Part shown: positions 15,883 through 24,658 of the stretch, one piece after another
How positions within the stretch are numbered: the stretch's first letter is position 1
Layout: the number at the start of each line of letters is the position of its first letter
Translations under genes and position numbers: made by a program
From: Hwanghaeella grinnelliae
GTDB taxonomy: Bacteria > Pseudomonadota > Alphaproteobacteria > UBA8366 > Aestuariispiraceae
DNA length: 64,000 nucleotides
Direction: 5' to 3'
Assembly: GCF_004005845.1 (NCBI RefSeq)
Contig: NZ_SADE01000002.1
Location: 372,421 to 436,420, forward strand
The notes under the pieces: model-generated
What the model saw: only the letters and a program-made list of their open reading frames with translations
Databases searched by the model: none
What the model was told of the DNA's origin: nothing

Positions 15883-18033
15883 TCAGGCGCTGGGCCTTGT
15901 TCCGAAATCCGCCCAGGCTTCCCGCCCACCGTGATTATCCAGATGATTGGCCAACGCGACGACGACGCGACGGTCGAACTTCTTGTTGCCGTCCTGCAGA
16001 AGCTGGTCGACCGCGGCCTCGAAAGGCATGCCGTCGCGCCAGGCGCGGGCTGAGACCATGCCGACAAAGGCGTTCGCGACCGACACGATGCGCGAGGTCA
16101 CGATGATATCGGTGCCGGAAAGCCCGTCCGGCGTTCCCGTCCCGTCGTAATTTTCCTGCATCTGGGCCAGCGTATCGGCGACCGGGCCTTCGAAATCCAC
16201 GTTGCGGACAAGATTCGCGCTGACCATCACGCTGTCGCGGATCATCTTGAATTCCTCGTCCGTCAGCTTGCCTTCCTTGGTCAGCACATGGGTCGGCACC
16301 GTGATCTTGCCCAGATTCATCAGGCTGCCCGCCGTGCCAGAGGTTTCGATCAGCAGCGGGTCCTGTGCCATTTCCGCCGCGATCGCGCGGGCCACCACGC
16401 CGACCCGGACCGAGTGATTGGCCGAGAAGGGGTCGCGCTGATCAACGACGGAGACCAGGGTGTTCACCAATTGCTGCATCACCTGTTCGCGCTTTTCGCG
16501 CTCGCGGACGCTTTCGGTGATGTCCTGGGTGACCACAAGCGCGCCGTTCGGCATGCCTTCCGACGGCGGCAGATGTATAAGGTCCGACCGGAACACTCGC
16601 GCGCCATCGCCCAAATCCATTTCATGAGTGTGCGACTGATGTTCCTGCGTCTCGACGCATTCCTTGACCCACCCGGCGATCCGCTTGCCGTGGATCGGCC
16701 CGAAAATTGCGCTGACATGCTTGTTCAACAGGTCCGCGCGCTCCATCCGGGCCTGCTGCATGGCCATGTCGTTGAACCAGCGGTAATGCCCGCCTTCGTC
16801 ATAGATGACGATGGAGTTGGGCTGGCTGTCGGTCACCACATGCATGAAATTCCGCTGGGCCTCGAACCGGCTGGCGAGCCGCTCGAACCGGTCGGCAGCC
16901 TGTTGCGCGCGCTGGGACGTGCCGTAATACCAAAGCGCGACGCCCCCGATCAGGACCAGAACGATGATGCCGGAAAAGGCGATCACCATCTGGTTCAGGC
17001 GGTCTTCTGATTCAGCCAGCGCCTCGGACGTATCCACCTTGTAGATCAAGGTCCACGGGACCTGCGGGAAGGCGCGCGACAGGGCGAGGACCTCTGCCCC
17101 GGCATAATCCGTCTTCACCGCGAATCCGCCCGGCGTGCGGACCGCCCAGGCGGCGGCGAGGTTCGGCGTGTCGGTGGAGAGCTTCAACTTCATGGGCGCA
17201 GCCCCATTGAGCAGCGGGGAGAGGTATTCCACCGTCGCGCCGGTGGCGCGCACCAACACAGCTTCCGCCGTTTGGTCCACATTACCTGGCTGTTCCAGCA
17301 GCGGGAAAAGCTCGTCGGTCACCGGTTTGATGCCGACAATGGTGGCGATCTGGGAACTGGCGCTTTCATCCGACTGCAAGGCGAAGACCGGCGCCAGGAA
17401 CGCCATGGTCGGCTCACCGCCCGGCCCGATGAACATGTCGGATACCGCCGCTTCGCCCTTCGGCGTGTTCTCGATGAAACTGCGGATATGTCCCTGTACC
17501 GGCGGGGCGCCGGGACTGGCGACAACGATATTGCCTTCTTCGTCGACAATGGCGATTCCAGCCGACCCGACGCGGTTCACATTCGCCGCCACGGCAGGCC
17601 CGCTGACCGCGGCGGTGAAGCCGGTGCGGTCAGCGACGACGGTCAGCAGATTGCCGAGATATTCCAATTCCGCGGAGGCTTCGCCATCCGCGCCGCCGGC
17701 CACATCGTACAGGATGGTCATGTATAGCTGGAGCGACTCGTTTTCCGCCAAACCGCGCAATTCGTCGACCTGGGCGTCCATCCAATTGTCGATTTCCGCG
17801 AAGCGGCTATCGGCGATGATGCCCAGGCGAACCTGCCAGCGGCGCATTTCCCGTTCGCGTTCGGCTTCGGTGAACTGATGGACAAGAATGCCGCCGACCA
17901 CCGCAAAAACGAGAATCGCAAACCCAGTCGCCGCCATTTTGAACAGCGCAGACCGTCCGCTTTCCGACCCGGGCTTGTTGCCCGACGCGTTCACAGTCGC
18001 CGTGGATAGATCACTCACGGAATATCTCCCCAA
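15883..18033 (-). CDS. Membrane sensor with Cache-like, PAS and degenerate HD-GYP domains
   Basis: 716 residues. A cytosolic N-tail precedes TM1 (about 31-52), a large periplasmic Cache/CHASE-like sensor (about 60-340) and TM2 (about 352-372). A PAS domain follows (about 392-508, with NSIVIYDEGGHYRWFNDMAM), then an HD-GYP-like domain (about 515-700). The domain keeps NHSVRVGVVARAIA, but the catalytic HD is MN (572-573, SLMNLGK), the next metal His is D600, the HH pair is MQ (625-626) and GYP is GTP (633-635). A c-di-GMP phosphodiesterase role is therefore unlikely; it may be a ligand-responsive or regulatory module. It is divergent from the LapG-like gene. Confidence 0.85.
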   Translation of the reverse strand: MGRYSVSDLSTATVNASGNKPGSESGRSALFKMAATGFAILVFAVVGGILVHQFTEAEREREMRRWQVRLGIIADSRFAEIDNWMDAQVDELRGLAENESLQLYMTILYDVAGGADGEASAELEYLGNLLTVVADRTGFTAAVSGPAVAANVNRVGSAGIAIVDEEGNIVVASPGAPPVQGHIRSFIENTPKGEAAVSDMFIGPGGEPTMAFLAPVFALQSDESASSQIATIVGIKPVTDELFPLLEQPGNVDQTAEAVLVRATGATVEYLSPLLNGAAPMKLKLSTDTPNLAAAWAVRTPGGFAVKTDYAGAEVLALSRAFPQVPWTLIYKVDTSEALAESEDRLNQMVIAFSGIIVLVLIGGVALWYYGTSQRAQQAADRFERLASRFEAQRNFMHVVTDSQPNSIVIYDEGGHYRWFNDMAMQQARMERADLLNKHVSAIFGPIHGKRIAGWVKECVETQEHQSHTHEMDLGDGARVFRSDLIHLPPSEGMPNGALVVTQDITESVREREKREQVMQQLVNTLVSVVDQRDPFSANHSVRVGVVARAIAAEMAQDPLLIETSGTAGSLMNLGKITVPTHVLTKEGKLTDEEFKMIRDSVMVSANLVRNVDFEGPVADTLAQMQENYDGTGTPDGLSGTDIIVTSRIVSVANAFVGMVSARAWRDGMPFEAAVDQLLQDGNKKFDRRVVVALANHLDNHGGREAWADFGTRPSA

Positions 18034-18216
18034 TTCCGGTCTGGCGCATCGCCGCTTTTTTCATCTACACCCTAGCGGAATCGCACCCGCAACACATCTT
18101 CATAGATAATTAACCGACCTCATCATGAAATATCCAACAATTCGGTACGTTTAATGGGATTTTGCACCGGAATGCGACGCAGGCCGACAGGGAACCGTAA
18201 CGGTGGAGCGAGGGCG

Positions 18217-18915
18217 ATGGCGGCGGCACTTTCGCCGCGCGCCAACCATGCCTTTTACGGCTTGATCGCGGTCCTGGCTGTCGCTGCCATGATGCTGGCC
18301 CCGATGCTGGTATTGGCCCCGGATGCGTCCGCCGCGGCGCGCACCACCGCCAAATGGTCTGTTTTCGGTACCAAGGAGGTGATGTCCACCAAACTGGCCA
18401 AGTTCCAGAAATGGACGGACACGCTTAAACGCTATTCCGGCGAAGAGCCCGAGGAATTGCAAATCTGCAAGGTCACGCCGACCAATCAATGCCATCTGGC
18501 ACGCTGGCGGATTTTCCTGAAACAGATCCTGACCCGGCCCAAGCGGGAACAATTGGACCTGGTGAACGCCTATCTCAACAAATGGCTCTATGTAATCGAC
18601 CCCGTGAATTACGGGGTGAAGGACTATTGGGCGACGCCCAAGCAATTCATGCAGCGGGCCGGGGATTGTGAAGATTATGCGATATCGAAGTTCATGTCGC
18701 TGGCGCATCTGGGTTTTCCCAAAGACAAGATGCGGGTCCTGGTGCTGCAGGATTTGAACCTGAGCACGGCGCATGCGGTGCTGTTGGTGGAGCTGGATGG
18801 CGATGTGCTGATGCTGGACAACCAGATATCGACCGTGATCAGCGCCGACCGCGTGAAACACTACAAGCCGATCTATTCCATCAACGAAGACGCCTGGTGG
18901 CTCCACCGGGGTTAG
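18217..18915 (+). CDS. LapG-like periplasmic cysteine protease (BTLCP transglutaminase-like family)
   Basis: 232 residues from the ATG at 18217, which has GGAGCGAGGGC upstream (a longer frame starts at 18154). An N-terminal signal or anchor (GLIAVLAVAAMMLAPMLVLA, residues 15-34) leads to a bacterial transglutaminase-like cysteine proteinase domain. The catalytic triad is C151 in AGDCEDYA, H186 in STAHAVLL and D201 in LMLDNQ, with the conserved DYW and TPKQF block before it. The family prototype LapG cuts a surface adhesin near its N-terminus when c-di-GMP is low. No LapA-type adhesin is in the window. The degenerate EAL gene just downstream supports a c-di-GMP link. Confidence 0.85.
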   Translation: MAAALSPRANHAFYGLIAVLAVAAMMLAPMLVLAPDASAAARTTAKWSVFGTKEVMSTKLAKFQKWTDTLKRYSGEEPEELQICKVTPTNQCHLARWRIFLKQILTRPKREQLDLVNAYLNKWLYVIDPVNYGVKDYWATPKQFMQRAGDCEDYAISKFMSLAHLGFPKDKMRVLVLQDLNLSTAHAVLLVELDGDVLMLDNQISTVISADRVKHYKPIYSINEDAWWLHRG

Positions 18916-19112
18916 ACGCCCGGCGTTAGAGGCTTAGGGCCACCCCGCGCGGCGAACCGGTCCATGAACCGGGCCACGAACCTTGCTTTGAACCGGGCGA
19001 AAACGCCAAATACCTTGGCCGGTCCCGGTGAATCTGGTGTATTCAACCGGTTGATTCCTTTGATTCAGTGCCGGGTGGCGACGTGCAGGAAAATACGAGC
19101 GGGCAGGAATAC

Positions 19113-20354
19113 ATGCTGCTGGATTTCGCCCAGCGGCTGGAGCGGCATCGGGAAGAGCGCCGCGCCGTTCATCTGCATCTATCCCGCCTGAAACCGCAGA
19201 ACCGGCGCGACCACCATTTGCGCATCGCGGTGAATACGCTGGAAGATTTCGTCCGGTCCTATGAAGGACAGATCTTCACATTGGGCAGTGCCGACGTCGT
19301 CTTCGTCTGCAAGGGCGTCCGGCTGGCGCAATTGGACGATATCGTCATGCGGATGCGGTATATGTTCAGCGAGGATCCCTTGTCTTCCGCCGACCCGGAT
19401 GAAGACGGGCATGGGCGCTTCGCGACGCTGTATAATATCGAAAGCCAGTACGACGGTTTCCTCGACCTTTGCAAAAACCTCTATAACGAGGAACAGATCC
19501 GCCAGCGCCGTTTGCAGCAGATCGCCACCCAGTCGGGCGACGACCTGCCGACGGATACGCGCCGGCCGTTATCGCCGCAGCAATTGGGCCGGCTGGAAGA
19601 AGTGCTTGAGAGGGCGGATTTATCTTCCGTCCTGCGCCGTCAGGCGGTCTGCGCCTTCGGAAAGGGCCGCAACGATCCACCGAAACCGATGTTCCGGGAA
19701 TTGTTCGTTTCCGTCGTCGACCTGGCGACAACGGTGCTGCCGGATGTAGACCTTGCCGCGAACCGCTGGCTGTTTCAGCACCTGACCCAGACGCTGGACC
19801 GCCGGGTTCTGAAAATGCTGGCGCGCGCGGAAGATACATCGCTGCATTCCCAGATTTCGGTGAACCTGAACGTCCACACATTGTTGTCGCAGGAATTCCT
19901 TGAGTTCGATTCCAGCCTGCGCATGGGCAGCCGCGGCACGCTGGTCGTTGAGTTGCAGATGATCGACATTCTGGCCGACTATTCCAACTATCTCTTCGCC
20001 CGCGATTTCGCGCGGGAAAAAGGATATCGCGTCTGCCTGGACGGCATCACGCCGGACACGCTGTTCTATGTGGACCGGCACCAGATGGGCGTCGACCTGA
20101 TCAAGCTGGCGAGTTCACCCGTCTTCGACACCGTGGACGAGAACGACCCGCGCCTGCAGGAAGTGGGTGAGGAAATCGCCCGCGTCGGCAAGGGACGGGT
20201 GATCCTGTCCCGCGTGGACAACGAGAACATGATCCGCAACGGCATGAAATTGGGGATCACCCTGTTCCAAGGCCGCCAGGTCGACCAGATTCTTCAGCGC
20301 GGCAGCCGCAGTTGGGGGCCGGCGGTCGGCCAAGGCCGCCTGACCCGTTCCTAG
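19113..20354 (+). CDS. Cytosolic protein with degenerate EAL domain
   Basis: About 413 residues from the ATG at 19113 (AGGAA just upstream); a GTG at 19068 is a weaker alternative. The first about 110 residues vaguely resemble a degenerate GGDEF fold (FTLGSADVVFVCKGV). Residues about 230-400 follow the EAL fold: SVNLNVHTL, LVVELQMI, VCLDGITPDTLFYVDRHQ, DLIKLA and TLFQGRQV. Expected catalytic features are changed: EAL itself is absent, the DDFG block is LDGIT, the KID block is IKLA and the acidic EGVE block is LSRVD. A binding or scaffold role is inferred, not phosphodiesterase. No membrane segment was seen, unlike LapD. Confidence 0.7.
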   Translation: MLLDFAQRLERHREERRAVHLHLSRLKPQNRRDHHLRIAVNTLEDFVRSYEGQIFTLGSADVVFVCKGVRLAQLDDIVMRMRYMFSEDPLSSADPDEDGHGRFATLYNIESQYDGFLDLCKNLYNEEQIRQRRLQQIATQSGDDLPTDTRRPLSPQQLGRLEEVLERADLSSVLRRQAVCAFGKGRNDPPKPMFRELFVSVVDLATTVLPDVDLAANRWLFQHLTQTLDRRVLKMLARAEDTSLHSQISVNLNVHTLLSQEFLEFDSSLRMGSRGTLVVELQMIDILADYSNYLFARDFAREKGYRVCLDGITPDTLFYVDRHQMGVDLIKLASSPVFDTVDENDPRLQEVGEEIARVGKGRVILSRVDNENMIRNGMKLGITLFQGRQVDQILQRGSRSWGPAVGQGRLTRS

Positions 20355-20379
20355 ATCCGTCGCGGACGGCACCTTTCGG

Positions 20380-21429
20380 ATGAGCCCGATGGACGGAATA
20401 GACTTCACTTCCTTTATGCAAATCTGGCGCAGCAGCGACGGGCAGACCCTGTGGCTTGCCTCCGCGACCCCTCTTTTGCTGCTGATGGGCTTGGCGCTGG
20501 ACTGGCTGATCGGGGACATGCGCTGGCTGTTCAAATTTCTGCCGCATCCGGTGGTGATCATCGGCAAGCTTATCGGTTTTCTGGACAAGAAACTGAACCG
20601 GGAAGGGCGCGGCGATATCAACCGCACCGTCCGTGGGGCGGTCGTCTGTGTTTTCGTCACCTTGACCGCCGCCGGCGCGGGGTGGGGCGTTCAGTTTTTG
20701 ACCCGCCAACATCCAAGCGGCTGGATGGCGGAGGTTCTGCTGGTCGCCATTCTGGTGGCACAGCGCAGCTTGGCCGGGCGGGTCCGGGATGTGGGCCGCG
20801 CGCTGGGCAAGAACGATCTGTTGAAAGCACGGGACAATCTGCGGCATCTGGTCAGCCGCGATCCGGACAAGCTGGACCGGCACGGCGTCGGGCGGTCGGC
20901 ACTGGAGAGCCTGGCGGAAAATTTCTCCGACGCGGTTGTCGCGCCCGCCTTCTGGTTCCTGCTGCTCGGCCTGCCGGGGCTGTTCGCCTACAAGGCAATC
21001 AACACCATGGATTCCATGATCGGCTATAAGACGGACCGCTATATTTCCTTCGGTATGACAGCGGCCAGATTGGACGATGCGGTGAACTGGATTCCGGCCC
21101 GAATTGCCGGGCTGATCTTCGTGATCGGCGCGGCTTTCGCCCCCGGCGGAAACCCGGCCCGTGCGTTGAAGGTGATGGTCCGCGACGCCCGCAAACATGC
21201 CAGCCCGAATGCGGGCTGGCCGGAAGCGGCGATGGCGGGCGCCTTCGACATGGCTTTAGGCGGACCGCGCGTCTATCCCGGTGGCTTGAGCAAAGCGATC
21301 TGGATCGGCGACGGCAAGGCCCGGCTTGAGGCCGGCGACGTGCGTCGGGGATTGGCGCTGTTCGTCGTCGGCTGTGGCTTGTTGTGGTTGTTGGTCGCAC
21401 CGCTCGCGATCTATTCACTGGCCGGATAG
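20380..21429 (+). CDS. cobD: Adenosylcobinamide-phosphate synthase
   Basis: A 349-residue membrane protein (four to five helices) of the CobD/CbiB family, which attaches the aminopropanol arm to adenosylcobyric acid. Family blocks are LALDWLIGD near the start, HPVVIIGKLI, SALESLAENFSDAVVAPAFW, KAINTMDSMIGY, DDAVNWIPARI and SPNAGWPEAAMAGA. The ATG at 20380 is close to another at 20389; neither has a strong ribosome-binding site. The gene follows the EAL gene with a 25-base gap and is convergent with cobQ. No cobC lies beside it. Confidence 0.92.
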   Translation: MSPMDGIDFTSFMQIWRSSDGQTLWLASATPLLLLMGLALDWLIGDMRWLFKFLPHPVVIIGKLIGFLDKKLNREGRGDINRTVRGAVVCVFVTLTAAGAGWGVQFLTRQHPSGWMAEVLLVAILVAQRSLAGRVRDVGRALGKNDLLKARDNLRHLVSRDPDKLDRHGVGRSALESLAENFSDAVVAPAFWFLLLGLPGLFAYKAINTMDSMIGYKTDRYISFGMTAARLDDAVNWIPARIAGLIFVIGAAFAPGGNPARALKVMVRDARKHASPNAGWPEAAMAGAFDMALGGPRVYPGGLSKAIWIGDGKARLEAGDVRRGLALFVVGCGLLWLLVAPLAIYSLAG

Positions 21430-21468
21430 GAACCCGGCCCAGGGCAGTGTACTCAGCGGGCCATGGAC

Positions 21469-22962
21469 TCAGCGTGCCGCCGCCAACAAGGCGTCGATAT
21501 CAAGATGATCTTCCATGTGATCGGCGAGGCGGTCGAGAACCCGCTCTACCGATGCGTCATAGGTGCTGCCGCCGGTACGGCCTTCGCGCAACCGGTTCAG
21601 GAAAGCGTGACGGAATCCGTCGGCGGCGAAAAGCCCATGAAGATAACAGCCCATGACCCGACCCGTGGCATCCACGGCCCCGTCCATGCGCCCGGCGATA
21701 TAGGCCATCGGGCTGGCCAGGCCGGGCCCGGCGGTGACGCCCATATGCATCTCGTACCCCGAAACAGATTTGCCGGTGGTCAGTTCCCTCGCCGTAACCT
21801 CACGCAAGGCCTTGTCGCCGGCGATCTCGGTCTCGATATCCAACCAGCCCAGTCCCGCCGTATCACCCGCCGGCCCTTCTATTCCCTTAGGGTCGGACAG
21901 ACGCTTTCCCAGCATCTGGTATCCGGCGCATAGGCCCAGAACCCACCCGCCGCGCCGGATATGCGCGTGCAGGTCAATATCCCACCCCTCGTTCCGGAAC
22001 GCCGTCAGGTCGCCGATCGTGGTCTTCGACCCCGGCAGCAGGATCAGGTCCGCGTCCAGCGGCAGCGGTTTTCCGGCGGGCACGATGGTGATTTCCACAT
22101 CCGGTTCCGCCCGCAACGGGTCGAGATCATCGAAATTCGCGATGCGCGGCAGGCGCGGCACCGCGATGCGGATCGGCCGGGTCGCTTCACTGCCGTCCCC
22201 CGCCCTTCGATCGGCCGAAGGGGTGTCGAGCGCCACCGCGTCTTCGGCGGGCAAAAGATGGGCGTCGCCGAACCAGGGCAGCACCCCATGGCAGTCCATG
22301 CCGGTGCGGTCTGCGATGATGTCCAGCGCGGAGGTGAAGAGCGATTTGTCGCCACGGAACTTGTTCACGATATAACCGACCAACCGGCCGCGTTCGCCAT
22401 CGGTCAGCAGCGCATGGGTGCCAATCAGGCTGGCGATGACCCCGCCCCGGTCGATATCGGCAACGAGCACGACCGGCACATCCGCCGCCTCGGCGAATCC
22501 CATATTGGCGATGTCCCCGGCCCGCAGGTTCACTTCCGCCGGGCTACCGGCGCCCTCGACCAGGACGATATCGGCCTCAGCCCGCAACAAGGCGAAGCTT
22601 TCCAGAATCTTCGGGAGAAGGGTGGGTTTCAGCGTGTAGTAGTCGCGCGCCTTGGCCTGGCCGAAAACCTTACCCTGAACCACGATCTGGGAGCCCATAT
22701 CGCTCTGCGGTTTCAGCAGGATCGGGTTCATATGAACACTGGGCGGTACACCGCAGGCCCGCGCCTGCAAGGCCTGGGCACGGCCGATTTCGCCGCCTTC
22801 CGCCGTGACGGCGGCATTGTTCGACATGTTCTGCGGTTTGAAGGGACGGACGGTCAGGCCCCGCCGGGTCAGTGCCCGGGCGAGGCCCGCGACCAGAAGG
22901 GACTTCCCGACATCGGAGCCAGTGCCCTGCAACATCAGCGAAAGGCCCGGCACCGGTGTCAT
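21469..22962 (-). CDS. cobQ: Cobyric acid synthase
   Basis: A 497-residue glutamine amidotransferase that amidates adenosylcobyrinic acid a,c-diamide at four side chains. The N-terminal ATP-binding part has the P-loop-like [17 protein letters not shown] and [12 protein letters not shown], and the middle carries [10 protein letters not shown]. The C-terminal GATase domain has the nucleophile Cys in [13 protein letters not shown] and a downstream His in YLHGLF. The ATG follows AAAGGGCAAGT. Together with cobO and cobN it belongs to the adenosylation-amidation steps of the aerobic pathway, though hydrogenobyrinate genes are not in the window. Confidence 0.94.
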   Translation of the reverse strand: MTPVPGLSLMLQGTGSDVGKSLLVAGLARALTRRGLTVRPFKPQNMSNNAAVTAEGGEIGRAQALQARACGVPPSVHMNPILLKPQSDMGSQIVVQGKVFGQAKARDYYTLKPTLLPKILESFALLRAEADIVLVEGAGSPAEVNLRAGDIANMGFAEAADVPVVLVADIDRGGVIASLIGTHALLTDGERGRLVGYIVNKFRGDKSLFTSALDIIADRTGMDCHGVLPWFGDAHLLPAEDAVALDTPSADRRAGDGSEATRPIRIAVPRLPRIANFDDLDPLRAEPDVEITIVPAGKPLPLDADLILLPGSKTTIGDLTAFRNEGWDIDLHAHIRRGGWVLGLCAGYQMLGKRLSDPKGIEGPAGDTAGLGWLDIETEIAGDKALREVTARELTTGKSVSGYEMHMGVTAGPGLASPMAYIAGRMDGAVDATGRVMGCYLHGLFAADGFRHAFLNRLREGRTGGSTYDASVERVLDRLADHMEDHLDIDALLAAAR

Positions 22963-23031
22963 ACTTGCCCTTTACGTTCGGTTACTGCGCTTCCGCAGCC
23001 TAATCCAGATACAGTCTGTTCCAGATATCCC

Positions 23032-23757
23032 TTATTGGGGATACCGCGCCAATTCCTCACGCAACGGATCGGCCGCCGAATTCGCGAATTTGCCGTCGAT
23101 GACAACCGATTTCGGGCTGGCATCGTTGGTACCGTAAAAGGCGGCATTCAGCTTTTCGCGCGGGAATACGGCCGCCCCTTCAATGCTGACCCCGATGAAG
23201 ACACCTTGCGCCACCGAATAGGCGATGACATCCGCGTTCAGGTTCGCCGTGGTCGAGGCTTCCGCCCCGGCGCCATAGGGACCGACCGCACCATTGATTT
23301 CGCCGCCGATCGTGACCTTGTCGTCCAGGATCGCTTCCAGCCCTTTGCCGGTGAGGACGATCAGCATCAGTTCCGAGCTCTGCGCGCCGATCTGCAACCC
23401 GAACGAGGCCGCGCCCATGCCGACAAAGGTCGGATAGCTCCAGCGACCGTCATCGGCCTTCGCCAGCAGCACGCCGGACCCGCCTTCACCACCCACGAAG
23501 AATCCGCCCTTCAAGATCTGCGGGAAAAGCACCACACCCTTCGCCTTCTTCATATAGCCCTTCACGTAGGAGGCGAATTCCTTGTGGTTCCGCATCTTTT
23601 CCGCCGTGAAGACCGCTTTGGAAACAAGCTCATTGGCCGTTTTCAAGTTGTCCGCTGCATCGTCGGCGGTTGCGGGCGCGGCAATACCGAAAGCCATCGC
23701 GGCCGACAGGACCGCCGCCGCGGCGACGCGCTTCAGTCCGTTAAATTCGATCATCAT
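23032..23757 (-). CDS. SYLF (Ysc84) domain exported protein
   Basis: About 241 residues from the ATG pair at 23757/23754, which has GGAGGCAACGGAAAAGGA upstream. A signal peptide (AAAAVLSAAMAFGIAAPATA) precedes the Ysc84/SYLF lipid-binding domain. That domain shows KAKGVVLFPQILKGGFFVGGEGGSGVLL, SYPTFVGMGAASFGLQIG and IGVSIEGAAVFPR. SYLF domains bind phosphoinositides in eukaryotes; bacterial members are periplasmic with unknown roles. It lies between cobO and cobQ on the same strand, but a metabolic link to cobalamin is not evident. Confidence 0.85.
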   Translation of the reverse strand: MMIEFNGLKRVAAAAVLSAAMAFGIAAPATADDAADNLKTANELVSKAVFTAEKMRNHKEFASYVKGYMKKAKGVVLFPQILKGGFFVGGEGGSGVLLAKADDGRWSYPTFVGMGAASFGLQIGAQSSELMLIVLTGKGLEAILDDKVTIGGEINGAVGPYGAGAEASTTANLNADVIAYSVAQGVFIGVSIEGAAVFPREKLNAAFYGTNDASPKSVVIDGKFANSAADPLREELARYPQ

Positions 23758-23858
23758 GTGATTCCTTTTCCGTTGCCTCCGCCCGGATAAGATATCCAGG
23801 CCGGTTACCCCCGTCCGTCCCGGCACATCACGCACCGGTTTCGGAATTCGATCACGCC

Positions 23859-24482
23859 CTAAAATTCGATCCCTACTTGGGCCTTCACCCCGCCGCGGAA
23901 ATGATGCTTCACCATTTCCATTTCGGTCACCATGTCGGCGATCTCAATCAGCTCTTCCTTCGCGTTTCTGCCGGTGACGACGACATGCGTGTCGTGCGGT
24001 TTGTTCTTCAGGGTGTCGATTACATCATCTAGTGGAAGGTAGTCATATCGCAACACGATATTGAGTTCATCCAGAATTACCATCTGATAGTCAGGATTGT
24101 TGATGGCTTCCTTCGCATAGGCCCAGGCCGCCTGCGCGGCGGCTATGTCGCGCTGCCGGTCCTGGGTATCCCAGGTGAACCCTTCGCCCATCGCCTTCAT
24201 CACGACCTGATCCGGGAACTTTTCCAGCACCAAGCGCTCGCCGGTGTTCCACACACCTTTCACGAATTGAACGATACAGATCTTCATACCGTTGCCCACG
24301 GCCCGCGCGGCGAGCCCCATGGCGGCGGTCGTCTTGCCCTTGCCCTTCCCGGTATGGACCATCAACAGGCCCTTTTCCTCGGTTTTGGTGGCTATCATCT
24401 TGTCGCGCGCCGCTTTTTTCTTCGCCATCTTCTCGGCGTGGCGCTTATTGATTTCTTCTTCGGTCATGCCTTCGGTTTTCAT
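23859..24482 (-). CDS. cobO: Cob(I)yrinic acid a,c-diamide adenosyltransferase
   Basis: About 207 residues from the ATG at 24482, preceded by GGGGAAGGA; a GTG 21 bases upstream is less likely. CobO/BtuR family: the N-terminal Lys-rich tail (HAEKMAKKKAARDK) precedes the P-loop HTGKGKGKTTAAMG, with later blocks CIVQFVKGVWNTGER, MGEGFTWDTQD, VILDELNIVLRYDYLP and VVVTGRNAKEEL. It transfers the adenosyl group of ATP to the reduced corrinoid. It is downstream of cobN and upstream of cobQ on the same strand. Confidence 0.95.
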   Translation of the reverse strand: MKTEGMTEEEINKRHAEKMAKKKAARDKMIATKTEEKGLLMVHTGKGKGKTTAAMGLAARAVGNGMKICIVQFVKGVWNTGERLVLEKFPDQVVMKAMGEGFTWDTQDRQRDIAAAQAAWAYAKEAINNPDYQMVILDELNIVLRYDYLPLDDVIDTLKNKPHDTHVVVTGRNAKEELIEIADMVTEMEMVKHHFRGGVKAQVGIEF

Positions 24483-24552
24483 ACCGGCAATCCTTCCCCA
24501 CACGTCCCGTACAGTGATTGGTCACCCCTGTAATGCCCGGATTCGCCCGCTA

Positions 24553-24585
24553 TGACACCTCACTATGGGTGACACCTGACTATGG
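24553..24585. repeat. Tandem 16-bp direct repeat between cobN and cobO
   Basis: TGACACCTCACTATGG (24553-24568) and TGACACCTGACTATGG (24570-24585) differ at one position and sit one base apart, so copies repeat every 17 bases. The pair lies about 70-100 bases upstream of the cobO start. It may be a binding site; nothing else supports this. Confidence 0.5.
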
Positions 24586-24658
24586 CGGCATAGTATGGCT
24601 GAAAAAAGGCATCGGCCCCCAATCCGGTCTCCGTACAGTGCGATATCCAATAAACGTG

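Noticed and set aside
15883-18033. Active c-di-GMP phosphodiesterase
   Set aside because: The HD, HH and GYP residues needed for catalysis are replaced.
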